Shown: positions 17,394 to 25,800, counted from the stretch's first letter. The stretch: DNA of 64,000 nucleotides from Opitutus sp. ER46 (GCF_003054705.1 NZ_QAYX01000022.1:434001-498000); one strand, 5' to 3'. A program made the numbers and translations. The notes: generated by a model from the sequence alone, not told the origin.

Positions 17394-19201
17394 CCTTACC
17401 TCTCGCCTCCTCGCTCGTCGGCCGGGTCCAGCATTCGGACTTCAATACGGTCAACGCGTACGACTACGCGTTGATCGGCCTCTACTTTGCCGTGGTCATC
17501 TTCGTCGGCTTCTTCGCCGCCCGACAGACTCGCGGCACCGACGACTACTTCAAGGCCGGCGGCAAGGTGCCGTGGGTCCTGGCCGGCTTGTCCAACTGGG
17601 TCACCGGCTTCTCGGCCTTCATGTTCGTCGCCGCCGCGGGCTTCACCTACCGGATCGGCCTTGGCGCGCTCCTCATCTTCACCATGGCCACGTGGGCTTA
17701 CCTGGCCGGGTATTTCTACTTCGCCAAAATGTGGCGGCGCGCCCGGCTCGACTCGCCCCTCCAGTTCCTCACCAAGCGCTATTCGCCGTCCACGACCTAC
17801 TTTTACTCCGTCACTTCGATTCTGCCCCAGATCGTCGGCATCGGCCAGGGCCTCTACATCCTCTGCATCTTCGTTTCCACCGCCCTTGGCTTCGGCGACC
17901 GCGTGTTCACGCTCCTCGGGGTCAGCTTCAACGGTCTGCAGGCCTCCATCCTCGTCGTCGGCGTCGTGGTCGTCCTCTACACCGTCGTCGGCGGCCTCTG
18001 GGCTGCCGTGCTCACCGACGCCGTCCAGTCGATCATCATCGTCGTCATGACGGTGATCATCTTCCCGGTCTCCTACGCGTACCTCGGCCACGGCGGCGTG
18101 TTCGCTGGTTTCCGCCGCATGCTCGCCGAGGTTCCGCCCGAGTATCTTCTCCCCAACGGCCCCGCCTCGAATCCGTGGTTTCTCCTCGGATACTTCGTCA
18201 ACGTCATGCTCGGCTACAACGTCGCGTGGCACCTCGCCCAGCGCTACTACAGCGTGCCCGACGAACGCGGCGCCCGCAAAATGGCCCTGCTCTGCGCCGC
18301 GCTTTCCTTCCTCGCCCCCCTGATGTGGGTCCTGCCGGTCATGGCCGCCAAGGTAATCTTCCCCAACATCGACGCGCTCTGGCCCGCCCTCAAGGACCCC
18401 GCCGAGTCCTCCTACGTCAGCCTCGCCATGCTGCTCCTGCCGCACGGCATGGTCGGCTTCGCGGTCTCCGCCGTGCTCTCCGCCACCCTCGGCCAGGTCA
18501 ACGACGCGTGCAATTGGCTCTCCGTCACCGTCACGCGCGACATCTACGTCCCGCTCCGCCGCCGCGCCCATGGCGTCGCGCCCACCGAGCGCCAGCAGAT
18601 GCGCGTCGCCCGGCTCGCGATGTTCACCATCGGCGCTCTCGGCGTCGTCGTGGCCTTCTACATCCCGCGCTTCGGCGGCGCGTTCGAGTTCGCCCTGCAG
18701 TACTACTCGCTCACGTCCGGCTTCATGATGCCCGTCGCCCTCGGCATGATCTTCCGCCGCACGCCATGGTGGTCCGGCATCGCCTCCTGCTCCGCCGCCT
18801 TCGCCGTCGCCATCCCGCTCATGGTCTTCGGCGTCTGGTCCGAAAACGCCCTCGCCCGCAACGTCCTCAGCGAGGCCGTCGTCGCGACGCTCGTCTTCGC
18901 GCTGTCCTCCTTCTGGTACCGCGCGGACGCCCCGGGCCAGGAACAGCTCCACCAACTCGACCGCGACCTGCGCACGCCCGTCCCCGACGCCGCCCAGGTC
19001 ACCGTCGCGGGCCTCGGTGTCTACGGCGTCATCGGCACGATCTCCATCATCCTCGGCGTCGTCCTCATCGCCTGCACTTGGCTGCCCGCGTCGCCCACCG
19101 CCCCCGGCTACTACAACGCGATCGCTGGCTCACTGCTCATCCTTCTCGGCTTCCTGCTCCGCCGCGTCGCGGCGCGCTCCCAGTCCGCGCCCCGCTCCTG
19201 A
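17390..19201 (+). CDS. sodium:solute symporter (SSS family)
   Basis: Inner-membrane Na+-coupled transporter of 603 residues. It has about 13-14 hydrophobic helices, beginning at ALIGLYFAVVIFVGFFAA, with the typical early SSS block DDYFKAGGKVPWVLAGLSNWVTGFSAFMFVAAAGFTY. The GTG start is chosen because it overlaps the heparinase stop by 4 nt and leaves the usual short N-terminal tail before helix 1. The next gene starts 2 bp after the stop. It is the only inner-membrane importer in this cluster, so it probably carries the mono- or oligosaccharide or uronate produced by the lyases. Confidence 0.9.
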   Translation: MTLPLASSLVGRVQHSDFNTVNAYDYALIGLYFAVVIFVGFFAARQTRGTDDYFKAGGKVPWVLAGLSNWVTGFSAFMFVAAAGFTYRIGLGALLIFTMATWAYLAGYFYFAKMWRRARLDSPLQFLTKRYSPSTTYFYSVTSILPQIVGIGQGLYILCIFVSTALGFGDRVFTLLGVSFNGLQASILVVGVVVVLYTVVGGLWAAVLTDAVQSIIIVVMTVIIFPVSYAYLGHGGVFAGFRRMLAEVPPEYLLPNGPASNPWFLLGYFVNVMLGYNVAWHLAQRYYSVPDERGARKMALLCAALSFLAPLMWVLPVMAAKVIFPNIDALWPALKDPAESSYVSLAMLLLPHGMVGFAVSAVLSATLGQVNDACNWLSVTVTRDIYVPLRRRAHGVAPTERQQMRVARLAMFTIGALGVVVAFYIPRFGGAFEFALQYYSLTSGFMMPVALGMIFRRTPWWSGIASCSAAFAVAIPLMVFGVWSENALARNVLSEAVVATLVFALSSFWYRADAPGQEQLHQLDRDLRTPVPDAAQVTVAGLGVYGVIGTISIILGVVLIACTWLPASPTAPGYYNAIAGSLLILLGFLLRRVAARSQSAPRS

Positions 19202-19203
19202 CC

Positions 19204-20013
19204 ATGCGCCTGCCGGCCCAGGTTTATCAGCAATTCGACGCCGACCCCGCCCGCGAGGTCCCCGGCGAGGGCTTTGGCGGCTGGCGCACGGTCGAGGTCG
19301 AGCTGGAGCCCGCCCGCACCGCGCTCGTCGTGATGCACGCGTGGGACTGCGGTCGCCCCGACGCATTTCCGGGCTGGCGGCGCGTCGTGGAATACATGCC
19401 GCGCGCGGACCAGATTCTCGCCGAGGTCTTTCCCCCGCTGCTCGCCGCCGTCCGTTCCTCGCCGCTGTCCGTCTTTCATGTCGTCGGCGGGGGTCGCGAC
19501 TACTACCGCCACCTGCCCGGTTACCAGCGCGCCGTCGCGCTCACGGCGGCAGCGACCGCGCCGCTGCAGGTGACGCCCGACGCAACCCACGAACGCTTGT
19601 GCGCCCTCCGCCGCGCCACGGTCGTCCCCGGCCCGCACAACCAGGCCGATGTCGCCGCCGGTTTCGCCCAGATCGATTTTGCCCCTGCCGCGCGTCCCGT
19701 CGGCGATGAGGGCGTGGCCGAGAACGGCGACCAGCTCGCCGCCCTGTGCGCCGCTCAGGGCATCAACCATCTCATCTACGTCGGCTTCGCCCTCAACTGG
19801 TGCCTCCTCATGTCGCCCGGCGGCATGGTCGACATGGCCCGCCACGGCTGTCTCTGCTCCACCATCGCCGAGGCCACCACGGCCGTGGAGAACCACGAGA
19901 CCGCCCGCGAGGAGCGCGAGAAACGCCAGGCGTTGTGGCGCGTCGCGGTCGAGTTCGGCTTTGTTTTTCACCTCCAGCCTTTTCTCCGGGCGCTTCCCGC
20001 CCGTTCTCCATGA
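19204..20013 (+). CDS. isochorismatase-fold (cysteine hydrolase-like) protein
   Basis: Cytoplasmic protein of 269 residues with an isochorismatase/nicotinamidase-like Rossmann fold. The catalytic-Asp position is D48 in LVVMHAWDCGRPD. The nucleophile motif is GFALNWCLLMSPGGMVDMARHG with C200, followed by the usual AEATTAVE segment. The catalytic Lys of the Asp-Lys-Cys triad is not apparent: the 60 residues before C200 contain no Lys. It may be a divergent amide or imide hydrolase, or inactive. It lies 2 bp after the symporter and overlaps the DegT gene by 4 nt (ATGA at 20010), so it is translationally tied to both. Confidence 0.75.
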   Translation: MRLPAQVYQQFDADPAREVPGEGFGGWRTVEVELEPARTALVVMHAWDCGRPDAFPGWRRVVEYMPRADQILAEVFPPLLAAVRSSPLSVFHVVGGGRDYYRHLPGYQRAVALTAAATAPLQVTPDATHERLCALRRATVVPGPHNQADVAAGFAQIDFAPAARPVGDEGVAENGDQLAALCAAQGINHLIYVGFALNWCLLMSPGGMVDMARHGCLCSTIAEATTAVENHETAREEREKRQALWRVAVEFGFVFHLQPFLRALPARSP

Positions 20014-21245
20014 ATGCATCGCCTCGTCCGTGTCCGCCTCCCGGCCTGGGTTCCGCGGCCATCGGTCCTGAAGAAGAAGCCCTCGTTCTCGACGCGCTCC
20101 GGCGCGGCGAACTGTTCCGGTATTACGGCAACGATCCCGCGCACCCGCCTCCGTTCGCGGCACGACTTGAGGCCGAGGCCGCGACGTTGTTCGGCGTGCG
20201 CTACGCCCTCGCCGTCAGCAGCGGCACCGCCGCGCTCGAGACCATTCTCGCCGCCTCCGGCGTCGGCCCCGGCTCCGAGGTGATCGTCCCCGCCTGGAGC
20301 TGGATTTCCTGCTTCACCGCCATCGTTCGCTGCGGCGCCCGCCCGGTCCTCGCCGAGGTCGATGGCTCCCTCTGCCTCGACCCCGCCGAGATTGACCGGC
20401 TCACCACGCCGCGCACCCGCGCCGTCCTCGTCGTTCACTATCAGGGCGCCAGCGCGGACCTCGACGCCATCATCCCGGCGGCCCGCGCCCGCGGCTTGCT
20501 CGTGATCGAGGACTGTGCCGAGGCCCCCGGCGCCACCTACCGCGGCCGGCGCCTCGGCTCCCTGGGCGATGCCGGCATCTACAGCTTCCAACACAACAAG
20601 CCGATGACCGCCGGCGAGGGCGGCCTGGTCGTCACCAACAGCGCCTACCTCTACGAACGCGCGGTCCGCCTGCACGACCTTGGCCAGTTCCGGCCGTACC
20701 ACGCCACCATCACCCCGCCGGTCGAAGCGGCCTTCTGCGGCGCACAATACCGGATGTCCGAGCTCACCGCCGCCGTGGCGCTCGCCCAACTGCGCAAGCT
20801 CGACGCCATCCGCGACCACTGCCGCGCGCTCAAGGCCCGGATCGTCGCCCAGCTCGCGAAGCTCCCGGGCATTCAGCTCCGGCCGCTCGCCGACCCCGAG
20901 GGCGATTTCGGCTTCGAGTTGTACTTCTACGCGCGCAATGCGGACACCGCCGGAACGTTTCGCGCCCGGCTCCAGCAGCGCGGCGTCGCCTGCCAGCAGC
21001 GCACGGGCACGTATCCCCAATACCGTCGCGACTACGTGATCTCCGGCCGCGCCGCCCACCGCGAACTCTCGCCGTTCCGCAATCTCGGTCCCTGGCCCGC
21101 CCCCGGTTACCGCGCCGAGGATTTTCCGAAAACCGAGGACCTCACCTCCCGCTTCGTCGCCCTCCCTCTCGGCTGGAAGTACACGACTGACGATGCCGAC
21201 CACATCGCCGCCAGCGTTGCCGCCGTCCACCGGGACTTGGCCTAA
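20010..21245 (+). CDS. DegT/DnrJ/EryC1/StrS family PLP aminotransferase (copy 1)
   Basis: PLP-dependent enzyme of 411 residues related to nucleotide-sugar and cyclitol aminotransferases. Family motifs are present: SSGTAALE, VIVPAWSWISC, LVIEDCAEAPGATYRGRRLGSLGDAGIYSFQHNKPMTAGEGG with PLP-binding K197, and YRMSELTAAVALAQL. In biosynthetic contexts such enzymes transaminate keto-sugars; here it sits at the end of a catabolic-looking cluster, so it may act on a keto derivative of an imported sugar. Its start overlaps the isochorismatase-like gene by 4 nt. A second, only distantly similar DegT protein, also 411 residues, is encoded convergently at 21907. Confidence 0.86.
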   Translation: MNASPRPCPPPGLGSAAIGPEEEALVLDALRRGELFRYYGNDPAHPPPFAARLEAEAATLFGVRYALAVSSGTAALETILAASGVGPGSEVIVPAWSWISCFTAIVRCGARPVLAEVDGSLCLDPAEIDRLTTPRTRAVLVVHYQGASADLDAIIPAARARGLLVIEDCAEAPGATYRGRRLGSLGDAGIYSFQHNKPMTAGEGGLVVTNSAYLYERAVRLHDLGQFRPYHATITPPVEAAFCGAQYRMSELTAAVALAQLRKLDAIRDHCRALKARIVAQLAKLPGIQLRPLADPEGDFGFELYFYARNADTAGTFRARLQQRGVACQQRTGTYPQYRRDYVISGRAAHRELSPFRNLGPWPAPGYRAEDFPKTEDLTSRFVALPLGWKYTTDDADHIAASVAAVHRDLA

Positions 21246-21248
21246 AGC

Positions 21249-21269
21249 AGTTTTCGCTCCGCGAAAACT
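21249..21269. repeat. dispersed hairpin element, copy 1
   Basis: Perfect inverted repeat AGTTTTCGC / GCGAAAACT with loop TCC, starting 4 bp after the DegT stop. The same hairpin occurs at 24771, 33673 (one mismatch) and 35031. A flanking TAGG-CGGTTCTCGTTCTCG motif is shared with copy 2. Confidence 0.75.
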
Positions 21270-21618
21270 GAAGTAGGCCCGGTTCTCGTTCTCGCGCGCT
21301 CGTCTCGCGCTACCGAGCTCGCCACCTTTTCCCGTCCGCCCACTTTCACCCTCACTCTCACTTTCACTCCGAAGGTCATTTCGCAGGACACCCGCCACTC
21401 TGGGCGCGCGATTCTGCCGTCGATCCGCCCCTTTTGCGCCCCTTCGGGGCGCGCGAAATCCGTAGGGATTCGCATCGGGATCCCCAAACGGGGCGCGATC
21501 ATCCGCCCGTGACGCGTCTCCGCTCTCGGAATGTCCGCCCCCCGCCTCCGCGAAAGCCGACGATCAGGAGGGGCCGAGGGTGACAATTATAAACGGCTAC
21601 CCCGTCCCGACTTCCGGG

Positions 21619-21676
21619 ATAATGTCCAGATACTGGATCATAATGTCCAGATACTCGGGAATAATGTCCGGATACT
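21619..21676 (+). repeat. three direct repeats ATAATGTCC(A/G)GATACT, exact 21-bp period
   Basis: Copies start at 21619, 21640 and 21661. The first two 16-mers are identical and the third differs at one base. The exact 21-bp period is two helical turns. Possible explanations are the multi-repeat end of an IS21-like element without its transposase, or a DNA-binding iteron array. No transposase gene is adjacent. Confidence 0.6.
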
Positions 21677-21906
21677 GCTTTCGGTTTTTCCGCAGGAAAA
21701 AACAAAAGACCGACGCAAAACCTGCGTGAACGACTCGAAGAATTCTCACGGACTCTCGCGCCGCGGTTCACACCAACGCACGAGTTCCGCGAAAAAATCG
21801 CCGATCCCATCGCCAGATTGAGAACGTGTGAAAACGAGAACGATCACTCGCCCCCAACTTTTCCACGTCGAACTTCGGCGCCTGCAACCTTTGAACCTGT
21901 AACCTT

Positions 21907-23142
21907 TCAACCTGTAACCCCGGCGCGCCGTTGCGCGCGCTCCGCCACCACACGAACCGCGCGCGCGACTTTCGCCACGTACGCTTCGCCCATCGCTTCG
22001 TTGATCGTGAGTTTGATGCTGTCCTTCAAGATGGCCTCGGCTTCCGGACAATGCACGGTCCGATAGTCCATCTGCGTCAGGCCGAACTCGCGAATGGGCC
22101 AGTGCCCACCGAAGAAATTGTGGTTCTGGAACACCGGATACTGGTACACCGGCCGCGGGATGTACCCCGCCGTGCAGCTCACGCCTTCCGCGTTCAACGC
22201 GGCCGCGAACTCGTCCCGACTGACGCGAAAGTGTCCCGGCTCCAGCCGCAGCAGGAAGAACCAGAAGCTGTGCGTGTCCCCGCGCCGAATCATCGGCAGC
22301 CGCAGCCCGGACGTCCCGTCGAGTTCGGCGAGCAGTTGCGAGCCCGCCCGCACGCGTGCCGTCACGATCTCCTCGAGCTTGCCCAACTGTGCCGTCGCCA
22401 CCGCGGCCTGCGGCTCGCTGATCCGATAGTTCGGCGCCAGCTCCAGCGGATCCCGGCCGCCTGCCTCGCGATCGTAAAACTTGTCGCCCCACTTGCCGAG
22501 CCCGCGACCCAGCGCGTCGCGGTTCGTGCCCACCACGCCGCCATCGCCGCAGCTCACGTGCTTGAACTCGTTGAACGAGTAACACGCCAGATCCCCCTGC
22601 AGCCCCACGGGCTCGCCCTGCCAGCGCGCGCCCCAGGCCTGCGCACAGTCCTCGATCACGGCGAGCCGGTGCTCCCGCGCCAGCGCCATCAACGCCTGCA
22701 TGTCGCAAGGATTCCCCGCCAGGTGCACCGGCATGATCGCCCGCGTCTTCGGCGTGATCCGTCGCCTCACGTCCGCCGGATCCAGGTTGTACGTGCCCGG
22801 CTCCAGGTCCGCGAACACCGGCACCGCTTGCTGATAGAGAATCCCGATCACCGATCCCATATCCGTGATCGCCGGCACGATCACTTCATCCCCCGGCTGC
22901 AGCCGCAACGCCGCCACCGCCACATGCAGCGCCGCCGACCCTGACGAGGTCGCGAAACAGTACGTCAGCGGATACCTCCGACGAAATGCCTCGTAGAGCG
23001 CCTCTGTCTGCGGCCCCTTCCAGTAAAACAGCGACCGCTGCTTCACCATCGTCGTCAGCCGCGCCAACTCCGCGTCCCCCCAGCGCACCGGCAGCGGCTG
23101 CGGTTCATCGACGATCGGGTGCCCGACTTCGGATGCGCTCAT
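21907..23142 (-). CDS. DegT/DnrJ/EryC1/StrS family PLP aminotransferase (copy 2)
   Basis: PLP-dependent aminotransferase-type enzyme of 411 residues. Motifs: TSSGSAALHVAVAALRL, VIVPAITDMGS, VIEDCAQAWGARWQGEPVGLQGDLACYSFNEFKHVSCGDGG with PLP-binding K194, and YRISEPQAAVATAQLGKL. The start at 23142 overlaps the stop of the upstream amidohydrolase (ATGA), and MSASEVGHPIVDEP fits the family N-terminus; the frame stays open upstream but codes in the wrong frame of the neighbouring gene. It is last in a three-gene operon with two amidohydrolases, so it may aminate or deaminate a product they release. Sequence similarity to copy 1 is low, so this is not a recent duplication. Confidence 0.86.
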   Translation of the reverse strand: MSASEVGHPIVDEPQPLPVRWGDAELARLTTMVKQRSLFYWKGPQTEALYEAFRRRYPLTYCFATSSGSAALHVAVAALRLQPGDEVIVPAITDMGSVIGILYQQAVPVFADLEPGTYNLDPADVRRRITPKTRAIMPVHLAGNPCDMQALMALAREHRLAVIEDCAQAWGARWQGEPVGLQGDLACYSFNEFKHVSCGDGGVVGTNRDALGRGLGKWGDKFYDREAGGRDPLELAPNYRISEPQAAVATAQLGKLEEIVTARVRAGSQLLAELDGTSGLRLPMIRRGDTHSFWFFLLRLEPGHFRVSRDEFAAALNAEGVSCTAGYIPRPVYQYPVFQNHNFFGGHWPIREFGLTQMDYRTVHCPEAEAILKDSIKLTINEAMGEAYVAKVARAVRVVAERAQRRAGVTG

Positions 23143-23897
23143 GGGGTCAGAAAGCTCTTCAGGTTCGCGGCGGCAATCTTGGCCTTCAGCCGCGCCGGCG
23201 CCCGCGCGGACTCCAGCTTCGCGCCCGCCGCCGCCGTAATCAGGAACGGCGTGTGCGAGGCAAACACGAGCTGCTCGGCCGCCACTTTCGCCAGCAGATA
23301 GTCCGTCGTGTCGAACCACTCGATAAACGAGGCGTCCGCCTGCAGCTGCCGGAATCGCGGCAACAGCGCCAGCACGTCCGGCCGGCCCAGCCCGCTCGCC
23401 AGCAGCAGAAGCCGCGGATGCCGTTCGAGAAACTGGGTCAGCTCCGCCACCGGCACGGGCCGGATCGCCACCGCATGGTGCTCATGGCGTTCATCGATCA
23501 ACCGGATCGTCACCACCAGCCGCAACCCGCGGCGCGCCAACTCCGGCAGCAACGAGTCCACCGCCGCCGAATTCAGCCCGTACCCATGATACGCCGGCAG
23601 CAGCCGCACCGCCCGCACCCGCGGATCCGCCGCCACGTCCGCGACCCGCTCCCGCCAGTTGCCCAACGCCGGGTTGATCACGGGCACCGGATGCAGCCCC
23701 GTCACGCGCCGGGTGTCCCGCAGCAGCGCGCGATTCGCCGGCCCCGGCTCCGGCGCAAAGACCGCGTCCACCGGCGAGACCAGCGCGTCCGCGATCCCGT
23801 GACGCCGCAAATGCGCCGCCAGCGTCTTGGCGGAGAACGCCGGCTGGAAGGTGAATGGCCACCGGCCGATCCACGTGTTGGCATCAAAGAGCTTCAT
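23139..23897 (-). CDS. amidohydrolase-family TIM-barrel protein (divergent)
   Basis: Protein of 252 residues related to amidohydrolase-2 metal-dependent hydrolases. The N-terminus MKLFDANTWIGRW sits where the family usually has D-x-H-x-H, so the first metal-binding histidines are replaced (DANTW). Other barrel strands are recognisable: VRAVRLLPAYHGYGLN, LRLVVTIRLIDERHEHHAV and LLLLASG. Catalytic metal binding is therefore doubtful and it may be a regulatory or non-hydrolytic homologue of its neighbour. Both ends overlap neighbours by 4 nt (ATGA), so the three proteins are probably made together. Confidence 0.72.
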   Translation of the reverse strand: MKLFDANTWIGRWPFTFQPAFSAKTLAAHLRRHGIADALVSPVDAVFAPEPGPANRALLRDTRRVTGLHPVPVINPALGNWRERVADVAADPRVRAVRLLPAYHGYGLNSAAVDSLLPELARRGLRLVVTIRLIDERHEHHAVAIRPVPVAELTQFLERHPRLLLLASGLGRPDVLALLPRFRQLQADASFIEWFDTTDYLLAKVAAEQLVFASHTPFLITAAAGAKLESARAPARLKAKIAAANLKSFLTP

Positions 23898-24661
23898 GGC
23901 AGCCGGAGAAGTTCGCGGGCATTGTCGTGCAGGATTCGCCGCTGCTCCGCCGCGCTGAGCGCCGAGCCCGTCACGCGCGCGATCGCCACCGCAAAGTCGC
24001 GCACCGGCACGTCGGACCCGTAAAGGATCCGCCCTGCGCCGAGCTGCTCGACTGCATACTCCACGATCCCGGACTCCGGCGCCGCGCCCGACGTGTCCAC
24101 CCAGACATTCGGCAGGGACTTCACGGCCAGGACGCCCCGCACGCCGCAACCGGTGAGATGCGCCATGATGATGCGGACCTCCGGATGCCGGCGCGCCAGC
24201 GTCGCCACATCCTCCGGGTCGGTGTGAAAGCGCCGCTGCCGGATCTTGGTCATGCTCCAGGCGTGCTGCAGCACCACCAGGTCGTGCTCCGCCGCCGCCG
24301 CCATCACCGGCCGCATGCACGCGTCGCGCGCGTTGTTGGCGATCTCGAGCTTGATCCCGCGAAAACCAAGCGCGCGACAGCGCTCCACTTCGCGCCGCAC
24401 TGCCCGCTCCCCGAGCACCGGGTTCAAATAGCAGAAGCCTGTGACGAACCCGGGATACGCCTGCATCAGCCAGGCGGTGTCATCGTTGACCCGCCGGACC
24501 TGCGCCTCATTTGGCAACCGTCCGTCGACGAGCACATCGCCCAACGCCACGAGGTGCACGATGCCCAGCGCCTTCGCCCGGGCGATCACGCCACCGACTT
24601 CCGCGCGACCGCAGAAGTTTTCCTGCATGATGGGGTGCGTGTGAACGTCGATGATGCGCAT
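23894..24661 (-). CDS. amidohydrolase-2 family metal-dependent hydrolase
   Basis: TIM-barrel hydrolase of 255 residues with an intact N-terminal metal motif (IIDVHTHP), a strand-end His in LVVLQHAW, the AHLTG block and a C-terminal Asp in YGSDVP. These are the usual metal and catalytic ligands of the amidohydrolase superfamily. Family members hydrolyse or decarboxylate small cyclic amides, lactones or carboxylates. It is first in the operon with the divergent homologue at 23139 and the DegT protein at 21907. Confidence 0.83.
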   Translation of the reverse strand: MRIIDVHTHPIMQENFCGRAEVGGVIARAKALGIVHLVALGDVLVDGRLPNEAQVRRVNDDTAWLMQAYPGFVTGFCYLNPVLGERAVRREVERCRALGFRGIKLEIANNARDACMRPVMAAAAEHDLVVLQHAWSMTKIRQRRFHTDPEDVATLARRHPEVRIIMAHLTGCGVRGVLAVKSLPNVWVDTSGAAPESGIVEYAVEQLGAGRILYGSDVPVRDFAVAIARVTGSALSAAEQRRILHDNARELLRLP

Positions 24662-24944
24662 CAGGAACGGTCGCCAACTCTGCCGCCCCCTCCCGCAACG
24701 TCAACCGCCGAGTAACTCTCTGGTTACCTACCTTGGTTTCTTTCTCTTCCTCTTACTCTTCCTCTCGAGCAGTTTTCGCTCCGCGAAAACTGAGTAGGGT
24801 CGGTTCTCGTTCTCGTGAAGTCATCTCGCCCACCCCAGTCGCAGCCTCTCCCTTTCCGCCCACTTTCACTCTCACTTTCACTCTCACTCCGGGCGCCCCG
24901 CGCCCGGCCACTCTCACTTTCACTCCGGGCGCCCCCGCGCCCGG
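24662..24944. other. repeat-packed intergenic region
   Basis: A 283-bp gap between the AraC gene and the amidohydrolase operon, both minus strand. It is nearly all repeat: a CT-rich tract (about 24735-24765), the hairpin at 24771-24791, a CGGTTCTCGTTCTCG motif, CACTTTCACTCTCAC runs (about 24860-24888) and the CCGGGCGC hairpins. A promoter for the amidohydrolase operon must lie within or beside these repeats, but I cannot identify it. Confidence 0.55.
24771..24791. repeat. dispersed hairpin element, copy 2
   Basis: Perfect AGTTTTCGC / GCGAAAACT inverted repeat with loop TCC, identical to copies at 21249 and 35031. A CT-rich tract lies immediately left and the TAGG-CGGTTCTCGTTCTCG motif lies to the right. 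Confidence 0.75.
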
Positions 24945-24971
24945 TCACTCCGGGCGCGCTCTGGCGCCCGG
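24889..24971. repeat. three successive CCGGGCGC hairpins with CACT tracts
   Basis: Each hairpin has 8-bp arms CCGGGCGC / GCGCCCGG: 24889-24907 (loop 3), 24925-24944 (loop 4) and 24950-24971 (loop 6). Each is preceded by CACTC or TCACTC. A fourth copy lies at 33783-33801. The third hairpin falls inside the 3' end of the AraC gene. Confidence 0.72.
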
Positions 24972-25763
24972 CCACCCCGACGGCTTGCTCCCCGTCTGCC
25001 GCCTGAACCAGCGCGCGAAGTACGCCTGGTCCGGCAGCCCCACGGCCGCGGCCGTTGCCGACACACTGTGCCCTCCCGCGAGTAGTTCTTTCGCCCGCTC
25101 CAGCCGCCGTCGCGCCCGGAACTGCCCGAGCGACAACCCCGTCTCCTCCTTCACCAACCGGTTCAGGTGGTCGCGCTGGTAGCCGCTCCTCCGCACCATC
25201 TCAGTGAGCGATCCGTCCAGGCTCACGTCCTCCAGCAGCTTCCGAATCGCCCACGAGGGGCGCCGCGCCGCCGGCATCGGCGTCGCCAGCCAGCCCGCCG
25301 CCCGCAAGCACAACAGCAGCGTCTGCAACACGATCGGCGCGCCTTCCCAGTGCACCGCCTCCCCCTGCGTCGCCTGCAGCCGCATCAGCCGCGCGATGTC
25401 GTCGCGGATCTGCGACAGCGCCGAGCGCTGCAGACTGCACACCGCCAGCGGATGCCGCCGCGCACCTTTCAGCCGGAAATTGATCATCAGGCAGAGCGGC
25501 GCCCGCCGCTCCGACGCCTGAAACGCATGCGAGATCCCCGGCGGCAGCAGGATCAGCGTCCCCGGCTCCACGTGCGCCTCCGTTTCCCCCAGCACCTGCC
25601 GGCCCTTGCTGCTCAGGTACAGAAGCGCCTGAGAATACCGGTGCTGATGCGGCTGGATCGACGCGTGCTCCGGCAGGTGCCGGTGCAGCGCGAACGCCGT
25701 CACCGCCAGCCCGGGGATCCGGATCGCAGGTTCATGAATGAGCAGGGAGCGGAAGCGGCGCAT
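24945..25763 (-). CDS. AraC family transcriptional regulator
   Basis: Regulator of 272 residues. The N-terminal half is a cupin-like sensor (HRHLPEHASIQPHQHRYSQALLYLS, GTLILLPPGISHAF). The C-terminal half carries two AraC helix-turn-helix motifs (DGSLTEMVRRSGYQRDHLNRLVKEETG; VSATAAAVGLPDQAYFARWFRRQTG). The start at 25763 is preferred over 25820 because the earlier start would put a perfect palindrome (25787) inside the gene and add residues not expected in the family. The last residues, GARARPE, are encoded by a CCGGGCGC hairpin repeat. It is divergent from the SDR-GH88 operon, its likely target. Confidence 0.85.
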   Translation of the reverse strand: MRRFRSLLIHEPAIRIPGLAVTAFALHRHLPEHASIQPHQHRYSQALLYLSSKGRQVLGETEAHVEPGTLILLPPGISHAFQASERRAPLCLMINFRLKGARRHPLAVCSLQRSALSQIRDDIARLMRLQATQGEAVHWEGAPIVLQTLLLCLRAAGWLATPMPAARRPSWAIRKLLEDVSLDGSLTEMVRRSGYQRDHLNRLVKEETGLSLGQFRARRRLERAKELLAGGHSVSATAAAVGLPDQAYFARWFRRQTGSKPSGWPGARARPE

Positions 25764-25786
25764 CGGGTTGCACTTCCTTGATGCCG

Positions 25787-25800
25787 AATTTGTCCAAATT
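25787..25800. promoter_or_regulatory. candidate operator palindrome between araC-type gene and SDR
   Basis: AATTTG-TC-CAAATT is a perfect 14-bp inverted repeat in the 89-bp divergent promoter region. It is AT-rich against a GC-rich background and lies 24 bp before the AraC start and 53 bp before the SDR start. It is a candidate binding site for the AraC-type protein or RNA polymerase. Confidence 0.45.

Larger units (their letters stand above)
21246..21906. other. 661-bp repeat-rich region between convergent operons
   Basis: No supportable gene. From left to right it holds a hairpin element (21249-21269), a CACTTTCAC/CACTCTCAC tract near 21346-21372, a low-complexity GC-rich part, three 21-bp-period repeats (21619-21676) and a stretch matching no element known to me. 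It lies between the 3' ends of two convergent operons, so promoters are not expected here. Confidence 0.5.

Noticed and set aside
17266-19203. Upstream extension of the isochorismatase-like gene through the symporter
   Set aside because: The extended translation is Arg/His-rich and out of frame with the symporter; the family homology begins at the ATG at 19204.
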